Source of the DNA: Microcaldota archaeon
Lineage (GTDB): Archaea; Micrarchaeota; Micrarchaeia; Micrarchaeales; CABMGC01
Assembly: GCA_021848025.1 (NCBI GenBank)
Contig: JAJZND010000013.1
Span: 22,174-56,810 of the forward strand
Length of the DNA stretch: 34,637 nucleotides
Direction: 5' to 3'
Below are positions 7,885 through 16,509 of the stretch, in pieces. Every line of letters starts with the position of its first letter. The stretch's first letter is position 1. The position numbers were made by a program, and so were the translations under genes. The notes below the pieces were generated by a model. The model was not told the origin of the DNA, did not search any database, and was given only the letters and a program-made list of their open reading frames with translations.

Positions 7885-8478
7885 CTACTTTATGAGATCA
7901 GACAGCAGCTCATAAGCCTTAAGCGTATCGCTTCTGCTTATCACAAGTATTGTCTGGGTATAGCAGGATATCAGTTCAATGAGGTTTATGTCATGCTCCG
8001 CAAAGAGAGATGTCACAAACGCCATTACTCCGGAAACGCTTTCTATCTTCTCAGCCGAATTTATTATTATCGCGGAGCAGTTTTCATATGACTTGATTAT
8101 GCTCCGTCTCTGCCTCTGCCCAAGCGCATGTGCCTTATTCTTTTCGGTAAGGTATACGTAGTAGGATTCTATCTTTACCTTCGCCGTATTCTGTATCTCC
8201 AGATCGGCGTTTGTTATGAGTACAGCTATGCCCTCCAGTAGGGTAAGGGTATTGTACTTTAACACCGACAGGGCGCGCATCTCTATATTCTGCCTGTTCT
8301 TCTTTATTGTTTCAAAGTATCTTCTTATGGCAGCCTTTACGGCCAGATAATCCTTTATGCTAAGCTCCCTTGCTATTATGCGGGCCATTGCGCTCTGATT
8401 GGCTACTCCGTTCTCCAGTGCCTCAAGCAGATATGGCTTGTTCTTGAGATACAGTCGCACGACATTAGCTATTGACAT
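7885..8478 (-). CDS. HTH-ACT domain protein, candidate amino-acid-responsive regulator
   Basis: 197 residues. The N-terminal 65 residues are helical and basic, with a winged-helix-like stretch (NQSAMARIIARELSIKDYLAVKAAIRRYF). The middle carries predicted beta strands, and the C-terminal 65 residues look like an ACT domain (VSGVMAFVTSLFAEHDINLIELIS...TILVISRSDTLKAYELLSDLI). ACT domains bind amino acids and control the attached function. The gene is transcribed divergently from the arginine operon across 118 bases, the classic layout of a local regulator. Role and ligand are inferred. Confidence 0.7.
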   Translation of the reverse strand: MSIANVVRLYLKNKPYLLEALENGVANQSAMARIIARELSIKDYLAVKAAIRRYFETIKKNRQNIEMRALSVLKYNTLTLLEGIAVLITNADLEIQNTAKVKIESYYVYLTEKNKAHALGQRQRRSIIKSYENCSAIIINSAEKIESVSGVMAFVTSLFAEHDINLIELISCYTQTILVISRSDTLKAYELLSDLIK

Positions 8479-8528
8479 GAGCGTATTTACCAGCGAAAAT
8501 ATAAAAATGTATCATTTAGAACTTTTAA

Positions 8529-8584
8529 GGCGCAAATTGTACCAAACGTGTCGCAATATTTTTATATAAAAAGGGCGCATTTCG
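8529..8584 (+). promoter_or_regulatory. Arginine operon promoter with TATA box and repeated CGCA-A/T motifs
   Basis: TTTATATAAA at 8561-8570 is a strong TATA box, 27-36 bases before the ATG at 8597, so the mRNA is probably leaderless or nearly so. Three similar motifs surround it: GGCGCAAATT at 8529-8538, TCGCAATATT at 8551-8560 and GGCGCATTTC at 8574-8583. Their cores start about 21 and 24 bases apart, near two helical turns. They could be binding sites for the divergent HTH-ACT protein. Confidence 0.5.
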
Positions 8585-8596
8585 AATACGAGAGAT

Positions 8597-9169
8597 ATGT
8601 TAGCTCAGATTGAAACTGCGAGAAAGCCCCTTGAAGCATATACTGTAACAGCCGCGCATAAGAAAGATCTGGCAGGAATACTGCGGCTAGTCAACGGAGA
8701 AGCGGAAAAATCAGGTGCTGTTCTTGGGGTTACAAAGAGGCAGGTAAAGACATGGATACGGGGAAGGAAGCTCTTTGGAAGAAAAAATAGCGGACTCTCA
8801 TTTGTTGCAAAGACACCTGACGGCACAGTAATAGGCCACCAGGCCATGCATGTATGGCCCAAGAGCGGGTGGTGGGAGCACAGGGCAGTGGTAACAGCCG
8901 AAGCTTACAGGTCAAATGGGGTAAATGCCTCAATCACTGCTGCACTGATGGAAAAAGTAGCTGAGAAAGCCCCTGATTCTACCATTGTGTCCTTAAAGAA
9001 TTCTGCATCTAACGGGCGAAGGATACTGGACCAGCTTGGTTTTACAAGAGTCGATGACCACTCCAAGATTCCCGGCGAGATATTTTCAATAGGCGCAGGA
9101 GGGAAATGGGAGGTTTTTATTGCGGCCGCGCGGGACGTAAAAGAGAATTTGCCTAGAGTGAAGCATTAA
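8597..9169 (+). CDS. GNAT-family N-acetyltransferase in arginine operon
   Basis: 190 residues. The GNAT core is visible: strand SGLSFVAKTPDGTVIGHQAMHV, then VVTAEAYRSNGVNASITAALMEKVAEKA (acetyl-CoA binding loop and helix), then NSASNGRRILDQLGFTRVDD. First gene of an operon with an M20 peptidase/deacetylase, argG, argH and an ACT protein. That context suggests N-acetylglutamate synthase or a related acetylation step of arginine or lysine-type biosynthesis, but the sequence alone shows only the fold. It has no amino-acid-kinase domain, unlike classical ArgA, so feedback control would need a separate protein. argB, argC, argD and argF are not in this window. Confidence 0.82.
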   Translation: MLAQIETARKPLEAYTVTAAHKKDLAGILRLVNGEAEKSGAVLGVTKRQVKTWIRGRKLFGRKNSGLSFVAKTPDGTVIGHQAMHVWPKSGWWEHRAVVTAEAYRSNGVNASITAALMEKVAEKAPDSTIVSLKNSASNGRRILDQLGFTRVDDHSKIPGEIFSIGAGGKWEVFIAAARDVKENLPRVKH

Positions 9170-9305
9170 AAGGCTGAAATGATAACAGGCATATAGGGTA
9201 GAGACCATACCGGAACAATCATTAGTACGTACCTTCTGCAGACTGGCAGCAATACCTTCGCCAAGCGGCAGGGAGCTTGATGTAGGCAAGCATATACTAT
9301 CGCTA

Positions 9306-10316
9306 TTGGAAGCATACGGAATAAAAGCTGGATTCGATGATTCCGGAAAGAAAACCGGCAGCAATTCCGGAAACCTGATAGCAAGAATAAAAGGTGCAGG
9401 CAAACGCATCATGTTCATCGCACATATGGACACGGTAGAGGAAGGTGAAAAGGCAGTTAGGCCTATAGTAGGCAATGGGAGGATATACACTGATGGGAGC
9501 ACTATACTTGGGGCTGACAACAAAAGTGCAATAGCTGCATTGCTGGAGGCGATGCGCGCAATGAGGGGAATGAAGAACATGCCCGATGTAACCGCGGTTT
9601 TCTCAACAGGAGAAGAAGAAGGCGAGATGGGAGCAAAGCACCTTGATATAGAGGGGATTGACTATGCTTTTGTGATAGAAGGCATAGGAAAGCCAGGAAT
9701 ATTCGTGAATAAAATATTAGGGCATGCTCAATTCGAAGTTGAGATTATAGGAAGGGCAGCCCATGCGGCTAAAGAACCGGAAAAGGGGAGGAATGCGATT
9801 AAAGCAGCTGCTTTGGCAATATCAAAGCTCAGGCTTGGAAGGTACGGCAATGGCGACACGCTGAATGTCGGAGCCATATCGGGAGGCACGTTCGTTAATG
9901 TTGTTCCAGCGAAGGCGGCGTTTACAGGGGAAGTAAGGTCCTTTAACAAACGGAATATGGAAAAGATGCTAAGACGGACTGAAGCTGTTGTTGCTGAATG
10001 CTGCAAAGTTATGCATTGCAAATACGCATTTAAGATAAGGAGCAATGAAATAGTGGATCCATTCTCAGTAAGCCCACGCTCCAGAATATTCAGCATTGCA
10101 AAGACAGCAGCAAAGGCAGAGGGTCTGCGGTTTGAGGTGGAAAAGCTCAATGCGACAACCGAAGCAAACGTGCTTGCAAAAAAGGGCGTAGAAACGATAT
10201 GCATGTTCGGCGGAGGCACAGCACCACATTCAGTTTCGGAGAGCTTGCTTGTAGAGGACATGGTGAAGCTACGGGACCTGATAGTAGCTGTAGCGAAAAG
10301 TGCAAACAAATATTAG
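9306..10316 (+). CDS. M20-family metallopeptidase / deacetylase (PepT or ArgE-like), N-terminus unclear
   Basis: Dizinc hydrolase of the M20 family. From the TTG at 9306 it gives 336 residues with ligands in FIAHMDTV (H40, D42), LGADNKSA (D71), STGEEEGEMGAKHL (E103/E104), VIEG and GGGTAPHS near the end, plus the lid segment IIGRAAHAAKEPEKGRNAIKAAA. The closest look is PepT/YqjE-like peptidases; within an arg operon it could be the N-acetylornithine deacetylase. The frame is open upstream to 9186 and reads LVRTFCRLAAIPSPSGRELDVG, the conserved N-terminus of M20 enzymes, but no ATG, GTG or TTG precedes it. An ATG at 9179 lies in another frame. Either a one-base frameshift, a sequencing error or a non-standard start is present. 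Confidence 0.85.
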   Translation: MEAYGIKAGFDDSGKKTGSNSGNLIARIKGAGKRIMFIAHMDTVEEGEKAVRPIVGNGRIYTDGSTILGADNKSAIAALLEAMRAMRGMKNMPDVTAVFSTGEEEGEMGAKHLDIEGIDYAFVIEGIGKPGIFVNKILGHAQFEVEIIGRAAHAAKEPEKGRNAIKAAALAISKLRLGRYGNGDTLNVGAISGGTFVNVVPAKAAFTGEVRSFNKRNMEKMLRRTEAVVAECCKVMHCKYAFKIRSNEIVDPFSVSPRSRIFSIAKTAAKAEGLRFEVEKLNATTEANVLAKKGVETICMFGGGTAPHSVSESLLVEDMVKLRDLIVAVAKSANKY

Positions 10317-10351
10317 TTATAATGTTTTATGGTTAAAAAAAGATGTTGATT

Positions 10352-11629
10352 ATGGCTAGAAAAAAAGTCGTATTGGCTTACAGCGGCGGTCTTGACACTT
10401 CTGTAATATTGAAGTGGCTCGTTAACAAAGGCTTTGATGTCATCTGCTTTGTAGGAAACATCGGACAGCAGGAAGACTTTGAATACGTGCGCAGAAAGGC
10501 CCTTAAGACTGGTGCATCGAAGGTTTTCATTGAAGATTTAAGGGAGGAGTTTGTAACGGATTTTATTTATCCTGCCATGATGGGAAATGCAGTTTATGAG
10601 GGGAGATATCTGCTTGGCACCTCGCTTGCAAGGCCGCTGCTGGCCAAGAAGCAGATGGAGATAGCTCATAAGGAAGGTGCAGAGTATGTCGCCCATGGAG
10701 CAACGGGAAAAGGAAACGATCAGGTAAGATTCGAGCTTAGTTACTATGCATTGGATCCTGACATAAAGATTATCGCGCCGTGGAAGGATCCTGAATTCCT
10801 CTCGGAGTTCAACGGAAGGAGCGACATGATCGCTTATGCGAAGAAGTATGATATACCGATTAAAGCTACAAAGAGCAAGCCTTATAGCGAAGACGAGAAT
10901 CTGATGCATATAAGCCATGAGGCAGGCCTTCTTGAAGATCCGCTCTTCAGGCCTTATGAGAGCATCTTTAACAGGACGGTAGATCCAAGGGAAGCCCAGG
11001 ACAGCGAGACTGTTCTTGAGATATACTTTAAAAATGGGCTGCCCAACAAAGTAGTCAACAAGAAGACCAAGGTAACAAAAACCAAGCCTCTTGAGCTCTT
11101 TTTATACCTAAATGAAATGGGAAGCAAAAACGGTATTGGGAGGGTGGACATGGTTGAGAATAGGTATATAGGGATAAAATCAAGAGGAGTATATGAAACG
11201 CCAGGAGCCACCATCCTCTGGGAAGCACACAGGGACCTTGAGGGGATAGCGATGGACAAGGAGGTTATGCATCTCAGGGATATGCTGATACCCAAGTTTG
11301 CTGAGCTTATATACAACGGCTTCTGGTTCTCTCCGGAAATGGATTTTCTTATGAGCGCATTCAGCAAGACGCAGGAAGCTATAGATGGCAGGGTTATTGT
11401 GCGGCTTTTTAAGGGATCTGTGAATGCAGTTGCCAGGGAATCTTACATAAACTTATACAACCAGAAGCTCTCAAGCATGGATGAAAAAGGCGGATTCGAT
11501 GCCACCGACTCTAAAGGATTCATAAACATAAACGCGATAAGGCTCAAGGCGCACAACCGCGCCCTGAAACAGGAGAATCCTTATGCGTGGAGAGGCAGAC
11601 TGCTGGGAAGCCTGAGAGGGTCTAGATGA
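10352..11629 (+). CDS. argG: Argininosuccinate synthase
   Basis: Condenses citrulline and aspartate to argininosuccinate using ATP, the penultimate arginine step. 425 residues from the ATG at 10352 ([17 protein letters not shown]); an ATG at 10343 would add three residues. The PP-loop motif AYSGGLDTS is at residues 9-17. [15 protein letters not shown] (citrulline/aspartate binding) and [17 protein letters not shown] follow. Length is normal to slightly long. The stop TGA overlaps the argH start in ATGA, so the two are translationally coupled. Confidence 0.97.
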   Translation: MARKKVVLAYSGGLDTSVILKWLVNKGFDVICFVGNIGQQEDFEYVRRKALKTGASKVFIEDLREEFVTDFIYPAMMGNAVYEGRYLLGTSLARPLLAKKQMEIAHKEGAEYVAHGATGKGNDQVRFELSYYALDPDIKIIAPWKDPEFLSEFNGRSDMIAYAKKYDIPIKATKSKPYSEDENLMHISHEAGLLEDPLFRPYESIFNRTVDPREAQDSETVLEIYFKNGLPNKVVNKKTKVTKTKPLELFLYLNEMGSKNGIGRVDMVENRYIGIKSRGVYETPGATILWEAHRDLEGIAMDKEVMHLRDMLIPKFAELIYNGFWFSPEMDFLMSAFSKTQEAIDGRVIVRLFKGSVNAVARESYINLYNQKLSSMDEKGGFDATDSKGFININAIRLKAHNRALKQENPYAWRGRLLGSLRGSR

Positions 11630-12810
11630 AACTGTGGGATAAGGGATATAGGATAGATAGAGAGGCAGAAGATTATGCAGTCAGCAACAACTACCTGCTG
11701 GATCAGGCGCTTGTAAAGTATGACTGCACCGCCTCAAAAGCACATGCCGAGATGCTAGGCAGGATAGGCGTACTGGACAGGAAAGAAGTAAGTGCACTGG
11801 TCTTGGCGCTGGATGAGATAATAGAGCTGGACAGGAAAGGAAAATTCGTGATTGAGAAAAGCCAGGAAGACTGCCATACTGCAATAGAGAACTACCTTAC
11901 CGAGAAGCTTGGCGACACTGGAAAGAAGATACACACGGCAAGATCGAGAAATGATCAGATACAGGCTGCACTGAGGCTGTATTACAAGGATGAGCTGCTT
12001 AGATCGAAAAAGATGGTAATTAAACTAATAACTGATGTGAAAGGCTTTGCTAAGAGGAATGGCAGGGTAAAGATTCCTGGTTTCACGCACAGCAGAAAGG
12101 CCATGCCTTCTTCCATGGGAATGTGGAGTGGTGCACTTGAAGAGGCGCTTGTGGATGATCTCAGGCTGCTCGGTGCGGCGATGGAGCTGATAGACCAGTC
12201 GCCGCTTGGGACTGGAGCAGGATATGGTCTGCCGCTATACGTAGATAGGGCATATGTTGCAAAGAGGCTAAAGTTCAGAAAAATCCAGAAAAACCCGATC
12301 TATGTGCAGAACAGCAGGGGCAAGTTCGAAGCAACCATTGTGCATGTGCTTTCGCAGATAATGTTCGACCTCAACAAAACCGCCCAAGACGTAATAACCT
12401 TCAGCATGCCAGAATTCGGCTATTTTGTAATACCTGATGAGCTTACGACAGGCAGCTCCATAATGCCCCAGAAGAAGAATCCCGATATACTTGAGGATGT
12501 TAGAGCAAATTATCATGTCATCAATTCCTATGAGTTCAGGATAAAAGGAGTAATAGGAAACCTCCTTTCAGGATACAATACGGACTTATGGCTCACAAAG
12601 GAGCCGGTGATGAAAAGCTTCGACATTACTGACAGGAGCCTCTCAGTGGTTGGCCTTCTCTTCAGGAAGCTCAGAGTGGACAGAAAGAAGTGTGCTGCTG
12701 CCATGACAGAAGAGCTTTATGCAACTGAAAAAGCTTATGAGATGGTCAAGGCGGGAAAACCTTTCAGGGAAGCCTATAAGGCTGTTTCAAAGGAGTATAA
12801 AAAGCAGTAG
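11626..12810 (+). CDS. argH: Argininosuccinate lyase
   Basis: Splits argininosuccinate into arginine and fumarate. Fumarase/aspartase superfamily. 394 residues; the signature [12 protein letters not shown] carries the catalytic serine (S277), TARSRNDQ is at 104-111, and [10 protein letters not shown] supplies the conserved His (H154). Many homologues are about 450-470 residues, so the C-terminal domain looks reduced. The start overlaps argG by four bases. The next gene begins 18-27 bases downstream. Confidence 0.95.
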   Translation: MKLWDKGYRIDREAEDYAVSNNYLLDQALVKYDCTASKAHAEMLGRIGVLDRKEVSALVLALDEIIELDRKGKFVIEKSQEDCHTAIENYLTEKLGDTGKKIHTARSRNDQIQAALRLYYKDELLRSKKMVIKLITDVKGFAKRNGRVKIPGFTHSRKAMPSSMGMWSGALEEALVDDLRLLGAAMELIDQSPLGTGAGYGLPLYVDRAYVAKRLKFRKIQKNPIYVQNSRGKFEATIVHVLSQIMFDLNKTAQDVITFSMPEFGYFVIPDELTTGSSIMPQKKNPDILEDVRANYHVINSYEFRIKGVIGNLLSGYNTDLWLTKEPVMKSFDITDRSLSVVGLLFRKLRVDRKKCAAAMTEELYATEKAYEMVKAGKPFREAYKAVSKEYKKQ

Positions 12811-12837
12811 CCCCATATTCATTCTGTTGTGACATTG

Positions 12838-13284
12838 ATGCAGGTTCTTGGACATGTTGCAGGCCTGAAGAAGAAGATGGATTCAAAGCTAGAAGAGATA
12901 CTGAGAAAAAGCACATTCAGGGTTGAAGCAGGGCGTTTCGCATACGCAAAAGTCAGGTCGGTTCCTGCTGAAGGCAACCACTTCATGATAGCCAGGGACA
13001 ACTCTGAGATAACAGTTGTGACCGGGGAGGAGAATTTAAGGCATCTTGACTTAATAGAGCGAAACAAAGACACGTACGCACTGATAATGCTTAATGCTTA
13101 TCTTCCTTTTTACTCTACCGGCTTCATTGCGGCAGTGAGCGATGCCGTTGCCGGCACCAACAACAATGTGCTTGTAGTTTCTACATATTCAAGGGATTAC
13201 ATTCTCGTAGACATAAATGCTGTTGACGCTGCCAGGAGTGCTCTTGCCGCGCTCGGCCTCACCGAAGTTGTCAGAAGAGAATAG
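12838..13284 (+). CDS. Small CASTOR-like ACT-domain protein in arginine operon
   Basis: 148 residues from the ATG at 12838 (GTG at 12829 is possible). Two ACT-like halves: residues about 20-70 with HFMIARDNSEITVVTGEENL, and residues about 80-145 with YSTGFIAAVSDAVAGTNNNVLVVSTYSRDYILVDINAVDAARSALAALGL. This pattern matches the small DUF2241/ACT_7 proteins related to CASTOR, the animal arginine sensor. It is the last gene behind argH. An arginine-binding regulatory role, for example on the operon's GNAT protein, is my inference. Confidence 0.82.
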   Translation: MQVLGHVAGLKKKMDSKLEEILRKSTFRVEAGRFAYAKVRSVPAEGNHFMIARDNSEITVVTGEENLRHLDLIERNKDTYALIMLNAYLPFYSTGFIAAVSDAVAGTNNNVLVVSTYSRDYILVDINAVDAARSALAALGLTEVVRRE

Positions 13285-13290
13285 CGCACA

Positions 13291-13300
13291 AATATAAATT
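13291..13300 (+). promoter_or_regulatory. TATA box of the Xaa-Pro peptidase gene
   Basis: AATATAAATT lies 28-37 bases before the ATG at 13328, implying a nearly leaderless mRNA separate from the arginine operon that ends at 13284. Confidence 0.55.
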
Positions 13301-13327
13301 TTTCATTGTATACCAAAAAGTGTTCGC

Positions 13328-14422
13328 ATGCAGGAACCGATCGTGTATAGCAGGATAAAACGCGTGCTTAGCCTGTGCGACGGCGTGGATAAAATACTAA
13401 TAGCCAATACAAATAGCGTGGACCCTAATTTCTTATATTTCACCGGATTTACCAGTGGATTGTTCGAGTATAGTTATCTGATACTCGGTAATGAAGAGGC
13501 CAAGCTTATAACTTCGAAGCTCGAATACGAGACTGCGAAAGAGCAGGCTGTTCCGGGGCTGGAGGTCCTGAACTTCGAAGAGTATGAAGATGGACGCAGG
13601 TTCGTTGAGACTGAGCTCTCTGGAAAGACCATCGGAATAAACGGCTCCTTTCTTCCATATAACTCTTACAACTCCATAGAAGAGCGCTACAAGCCCGGCA
13701 GGCTCGTTGACGTCTCCAGAAGCCTTGCCCAGGCCAGGCTTGTTAAGGATGATGGGGAGATAGAGAGCATAAGGAAAGCGGTAAACATAACAAAATGGGC
13801 AATGGTATTAATACAGAAAGAGCTGAAGGAAGGAGTGTCTGAGATAGAAATCGCTTCAAAATTCGATAGCATCTCAGGGTCTCTGGGATCCAAAGAGCCA
13901 TCGTTCAGCACTATAGTCTGCTTCGGCAAGAATGCTGCGCTTCCGCATCACTCTCCGGACAGCACAACGCTTAAATATGGGGATATAGTGCTGATAGATG
14001 CCGGAGCTAAGGTAAACAACTACTGCTCAGATATAACAAGGACCATTATCTTTGGTGATGACAAGGAAAAGATAGGCGATTACATTAGGAAGGAAGAGAT
14101 GATAAGGACGGTAAAGGAGGCGCAGGTGACTGCGATACGGGCCATAAAGGCAGGTGTAAAGGGCAAAGAAATACATAACATTGCAAGCGAATATATAGAT
14201 ACGGCCAAAGGAGGCGTGTACAAAGGCACATTTATACATTCTCTTGGCCATTCAGTAGGATTAGAGGTGCACGATGGGCCGGGCTTTTCACCGCTTGCAG
14301 AACAGGAAGTGGAAAAGAACATGGTGATTACAGTAGAACCTGGCATATACATGCCTGGTTTCGGAGGAGCACGCATAGAAGATGATGTGCTTATAACAGA
14401 GAACGGGGCTGAAGTACTTTAA
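13328..14422 (+). CDS. M24-family Xaa-Pro peptidase (aminopeptidase/dipeptidase)
   Basis: Cleaves peptide bonds before proline; cytoplasmic, two metal ions. 364 residues. The N-terminal creatinase-like domain (about 1-130) precedes the pita-bread catalytic domain. Metal ligands are all present: D224 in LIDAGAK, D235 in CSDITRT, H308 in HSLGHSVG, E337 in VEPGIY and E351 in ARIEDD. The extra VHDGP motif is also there. PepQ versus PepP cannot be settled by eye. The stop codon is only 3 bases before tRNA-Pro. Confidence 0.93.
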   Translation: MQEPIVYSRIKRVLSLCDGVDKILIANTNSVDPNFLYFTGFTSGLFEYSYLILGNEEAKLITSKLEYETAKEQAVPGLEVLNFEEYEDGRRFVETELSGKTIGINGSFLPYNSYNSIEERYKPGRLVDVSRSLAQARLVKDDGEIESIRKAVNITKWAMVLIQKELKEGVSEIEIASKFDSISGSLGSKEPSFSTIVCFGKNAALPHHSPDSTTLKYGDIVLIDAGAKVNNYCSDITRTIIFGDDKEKIGDYIRKEEMIRTVKEAQVTAIRAIKAGVKGKEIHNIASEYIDTAKGGVYKGTFIHSLGHSVGLEVHDGPGFSPLAEQEVEKNMVITVEPGIYMPGFGGARIEDDVLITENGAEVL

Positions 14423-14425
14423 ACT

Positions 14426-14498
14426 GGGGAGTTAGGCTAGTCTGGCAGGCTTCCAGATTCGGGTTCTGGAGACTCGTGTTCAAATCACGAACTCCCCG
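14426..14498 (+). tRNA. tRNA-Pro (anticodon CGG)
   Basis: Folded by hand into a full cloverleaf of 73 bases. Acceptor stem GGGGAGT/ACTCCCC, D stem GGCT/GGCT with wobble pairs and an AGTCTGGCA loop, anticodon stem CCAGA/TCTGG with loop TTCGGGT, a variable loop of 4, T stem TCGTG/CACGA with loop TTCAAAT, discriminator G. No CCA is encoded and a short T run (GTTTTTC) follows. No intron is needed. It begins 3 bases after the stop of the Xaa-Pro peptidase gene, so it may be cut from that gene's transcript. Confidence 0.95.
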
Positions 14499-14588
14499 TT
14501 TTTCTTAGGAATGTAAAATAAATGAGCATATCTTATACACTAATGGTGAGTGTTGGTGAATCGCAGGCTTATTTCTGTGCATAGCAGT

Positions 14589-15401
14589 TTAAAGCCTTGA
14601 GTGCTGTGATGGCCTGGCTTTCTTTAATGTTAGCCTGTAAATGTAAGATGTGCAGGCCTGCCACCACGATGCGGAGAAATCAGCAAGTATGAAAACTATT
14701 GGAAGGAAGTACCATGCCAAAGGAGTTCCGGCCAATAGGCCTTCTACCATCACAGCAACCGCTAGAGGCAGTGAAACTGCAATATTTACAGACATTACCG
14801 AAAGCGATTGCCCGCTTAGAAAGATCCAGCTTCTATTCAGCGCCTTGTCTCTTTTGACATTCTTATCATGAAGAAAGTTCACTGCAATCGAAGAATCAAG
14901 GTTCAATATGTAAAGCATCAGTGTTACCACGAAGATCAGGAGAAAGGCAATAACGTAAAGCAGGCTGGAGCTTAGGCTTTTTATGGCCAGCACAAGAAGT
15001 ATCAGGAAGAACGCTGGTACCAGGGGCTCAAGATAGATAAGTGAGATTACCATTGAGTCTGTGTAACCTGCTGCAGCTGAATCCATGAATCTTGATTTTG
15101 AGGCGGCAGAGAGAGGGGCGGCTACAAAAATCTCAAGAATAAAGAATGCGAGGGTGTACAAGATAATATGCAATAACGATGACGAGCGCAGCAGGGCAAA
15201 CGCATAAAACGCGAAAATCAGGCCCCCAGGTATGTTAAGAATAAAGGATGATGGCTTCGAGGCTGCCAGCTTTATTCCATTCATAACAGAGTCTGCAGAA
15301 GAGATGTTTGGAGCTACTATGCGCGCGCTGTCAAGCTCACTTACATCCTCGCTGAAGGTATGCTCAGTTATCTTTTTCCTTTCAGCTTCGGTTATTGGCA
15401 T
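14589..15401 (-). CDS. Multi-pass membrane protein, unknown function
   Basis: 270 residues. A polar N-terminus (MPITEAERKKITEHTFSED) of about 50 residues is followed by about six hydrophobic helices, for example IPGGLIFAFYAFALL, LYTLAFFILEIFVAA, FFLILLVLAI, LLYVIAFLLIFVVTLMLYI and WYFLPIVFILADFSASWW. A basic tail ends the protein. No family recognised. It starts 12 bases after the stop of the YbjQ-like gene and probably shares its transcript. Confidence 0.75.
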   Translation of the reverse strand: MPITEAERKKITEHTFSEDVSELDSARIVAPNISSADSVMNGIKLAASKPSSFILNIPGGLIFAFYAFALLRSSSLLHIILYTLAFFILEIFVAAPLSAASKSRFMDSAAAGYTDSMVISLIYLEPLVPAFFLILLVLAIKSLSSSLLYVIAFLLIFVVTLMLYILNLDSSIAVNFLHDKNVKRDKALNRSWIFLSGQSLSVMSVNIAVSLPLAVAVMVEGLLAGTPLAWYFLPIVFILADFSASWWQACTSYIYRLTLKKARPSQHSRL

Positions 15402-15413
15402 TTTATCTGTCTA

Positions 15414-15818
15414 TTATTTGTCAAGCGGAAGGACAATTGTAGGCTTGCTTGACGGAGTGCTTCCTGCTTTAGTCCCAACGTATTTTACCGCGGTACCTAT
15501 TGCCGTTACTTCCATCCAGCTTCCCATTGGTATCACGCTCAGCTTGACTTCGACTACGCCATCAGCACCGAGCTTGGTGGCTTCGTCCTTCATCCTTCCA
15601 AGGGCGAGCTCTCTTGCATTATACATAAGCTCGGTTATCTGTGGAACCTCTCCTTTTGACATTCCTTTCATAGCGCTTCCCAAGCCTCCGACCACTCCCA
15701 TGCTGTACACTGAATTTCCTAAGACAAGTCCCAGAGGCATCCAGCCTTTATCCATCAGCAGCCAGAAATCCGCTGTACTGAGATCCCTCGTGAACACATT
15801 ATTGTTTGCAGAAGCCAT
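15414..15818 (-). CDS. YbjQ/UPF0145-like protein
   Basis: 134 residues from the ATG at 15818 (an upstream in-frame ATG at 15848 gives 144). The segment MYNARELALGRMKDEATKLGADGVVEVKLSVIPMGSWMEVTAIGTAVK matches the core of the YbjQ/UPF0145 family, which forms ring-shaped oligomers of unknown function, sometimes called putative heavy-metal-binding. The N-terminal half contains a weak second copy (VLGNSVYSMGVVGGLGSAMKGM). Likely cotranscribed with the membrane protein at 14589-15401. Confidence 0.78.
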   Translation of the reverse strand: MASANNNVFTRDLSTADFWLLMDKGWMPLGLVLGNSVYSMGVVGGLGSAMKGMSKGEVPQITELMYNARELALGRMKDEATKLGADGVVEVKLSVIPMGSWMEVTAIGTAVKYVGTKAGSTPSSKPTIVLPLDK

Positions 15819-15885
15819 ACTTATACCCACTTGATATTTGTTATACACCTTTAAATATATTCCTCATCTATTTATCTTTGGTAGA

Positions 15886-16509
15886 ATGCCCTCTCTTTTA
15901 GGAACTGTTTTGGCAGGATTTGGAATATTGATCCTGATAGTCGGCCTTACAGCAATCTCAGTGCAGGCATGGCTGATAGGCTTGATTATGCTCTTCTTTG
16001 CATTTGTGCTTTTGTACGTTGGATTCGCGCTGAACGTAGCACCTAATTTCAGATCCCTATATTCGCGAACATCCAGGGTGCAGATGCAGCAGTACAGAAT
16101 GAATAGATCCGGTAGCTTTTCAGGTTACAACAATTTTCAAAGTTCAGGAATGCAAGATTTCTATCGAAATCAACTTCAGTATAGAAGCCCAGGAATACAA
16201 GCTGGCGACTTCGGCGCAAGCATGTCGCAAATACGTAAAAGAAAAAAAGCCGGATGGACTCTGATTTTAGTCGGACTTCTTTTCTTTTTATTTGGCATAA
16301 TATTTAGCGGTGTACTTTTTTTGCTTATTTACGGAGCTATACTGGCTTATTCTGGCTTCAAGATTTTGAAGAATCCTAATGGAATCAACCTTAGCTACAG
16401 GCAGGCTCAGAGTTTGAAGAATCGTGGAATCGAACTTAACTACGGGCAGGCTCTCCCAAGTATGGCTCAGATAGTTCCTGAAGTAAGCCAGGATGATGGG
16501 CTGGATTAA
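15886..16509 (+). CDS. Membrane protein with N- and C-terminal helix pairs
   Basis: 207 residues from the ATG at 15886; a longer frame from 15838 is unlikely, because a TATA box (TTTAAATATA, 15850-15859) sits 27-36 bases before 15886. Two helices at the N-terminus (TVLAGFGILILIVGL, WLIGLIMLFFAFVLLYVGFAL), a Gln/Ser/Tyr/Arg-rich middle of about 80 residues (RVQMQQYRMNRSGSFSGYNN), then two more helices (WTLILVGLLFFLFGIIFSGVLFLLIYGAILAY) and a polar tail. No family recognised. Confidence 0.7.
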   Translation: MPSLLGTVLAGFGILILIVGLTAISVQAWLIGLIMLFFAFVLLYVGFALNVAPNFRSLYSRTSRVQMQQYRMNRSGSFSGYNNFQSSGMQDFYRNQLQYRSPGIQAGDFGASMSQIRKRKKAGWTLILVGLLFFLFGIIFSGVLFLLIYGAILAYSGFKILKNPNGINLSYRQAQSLKNRGIELNYGQALPSMAQIVPEVSQDDGLD

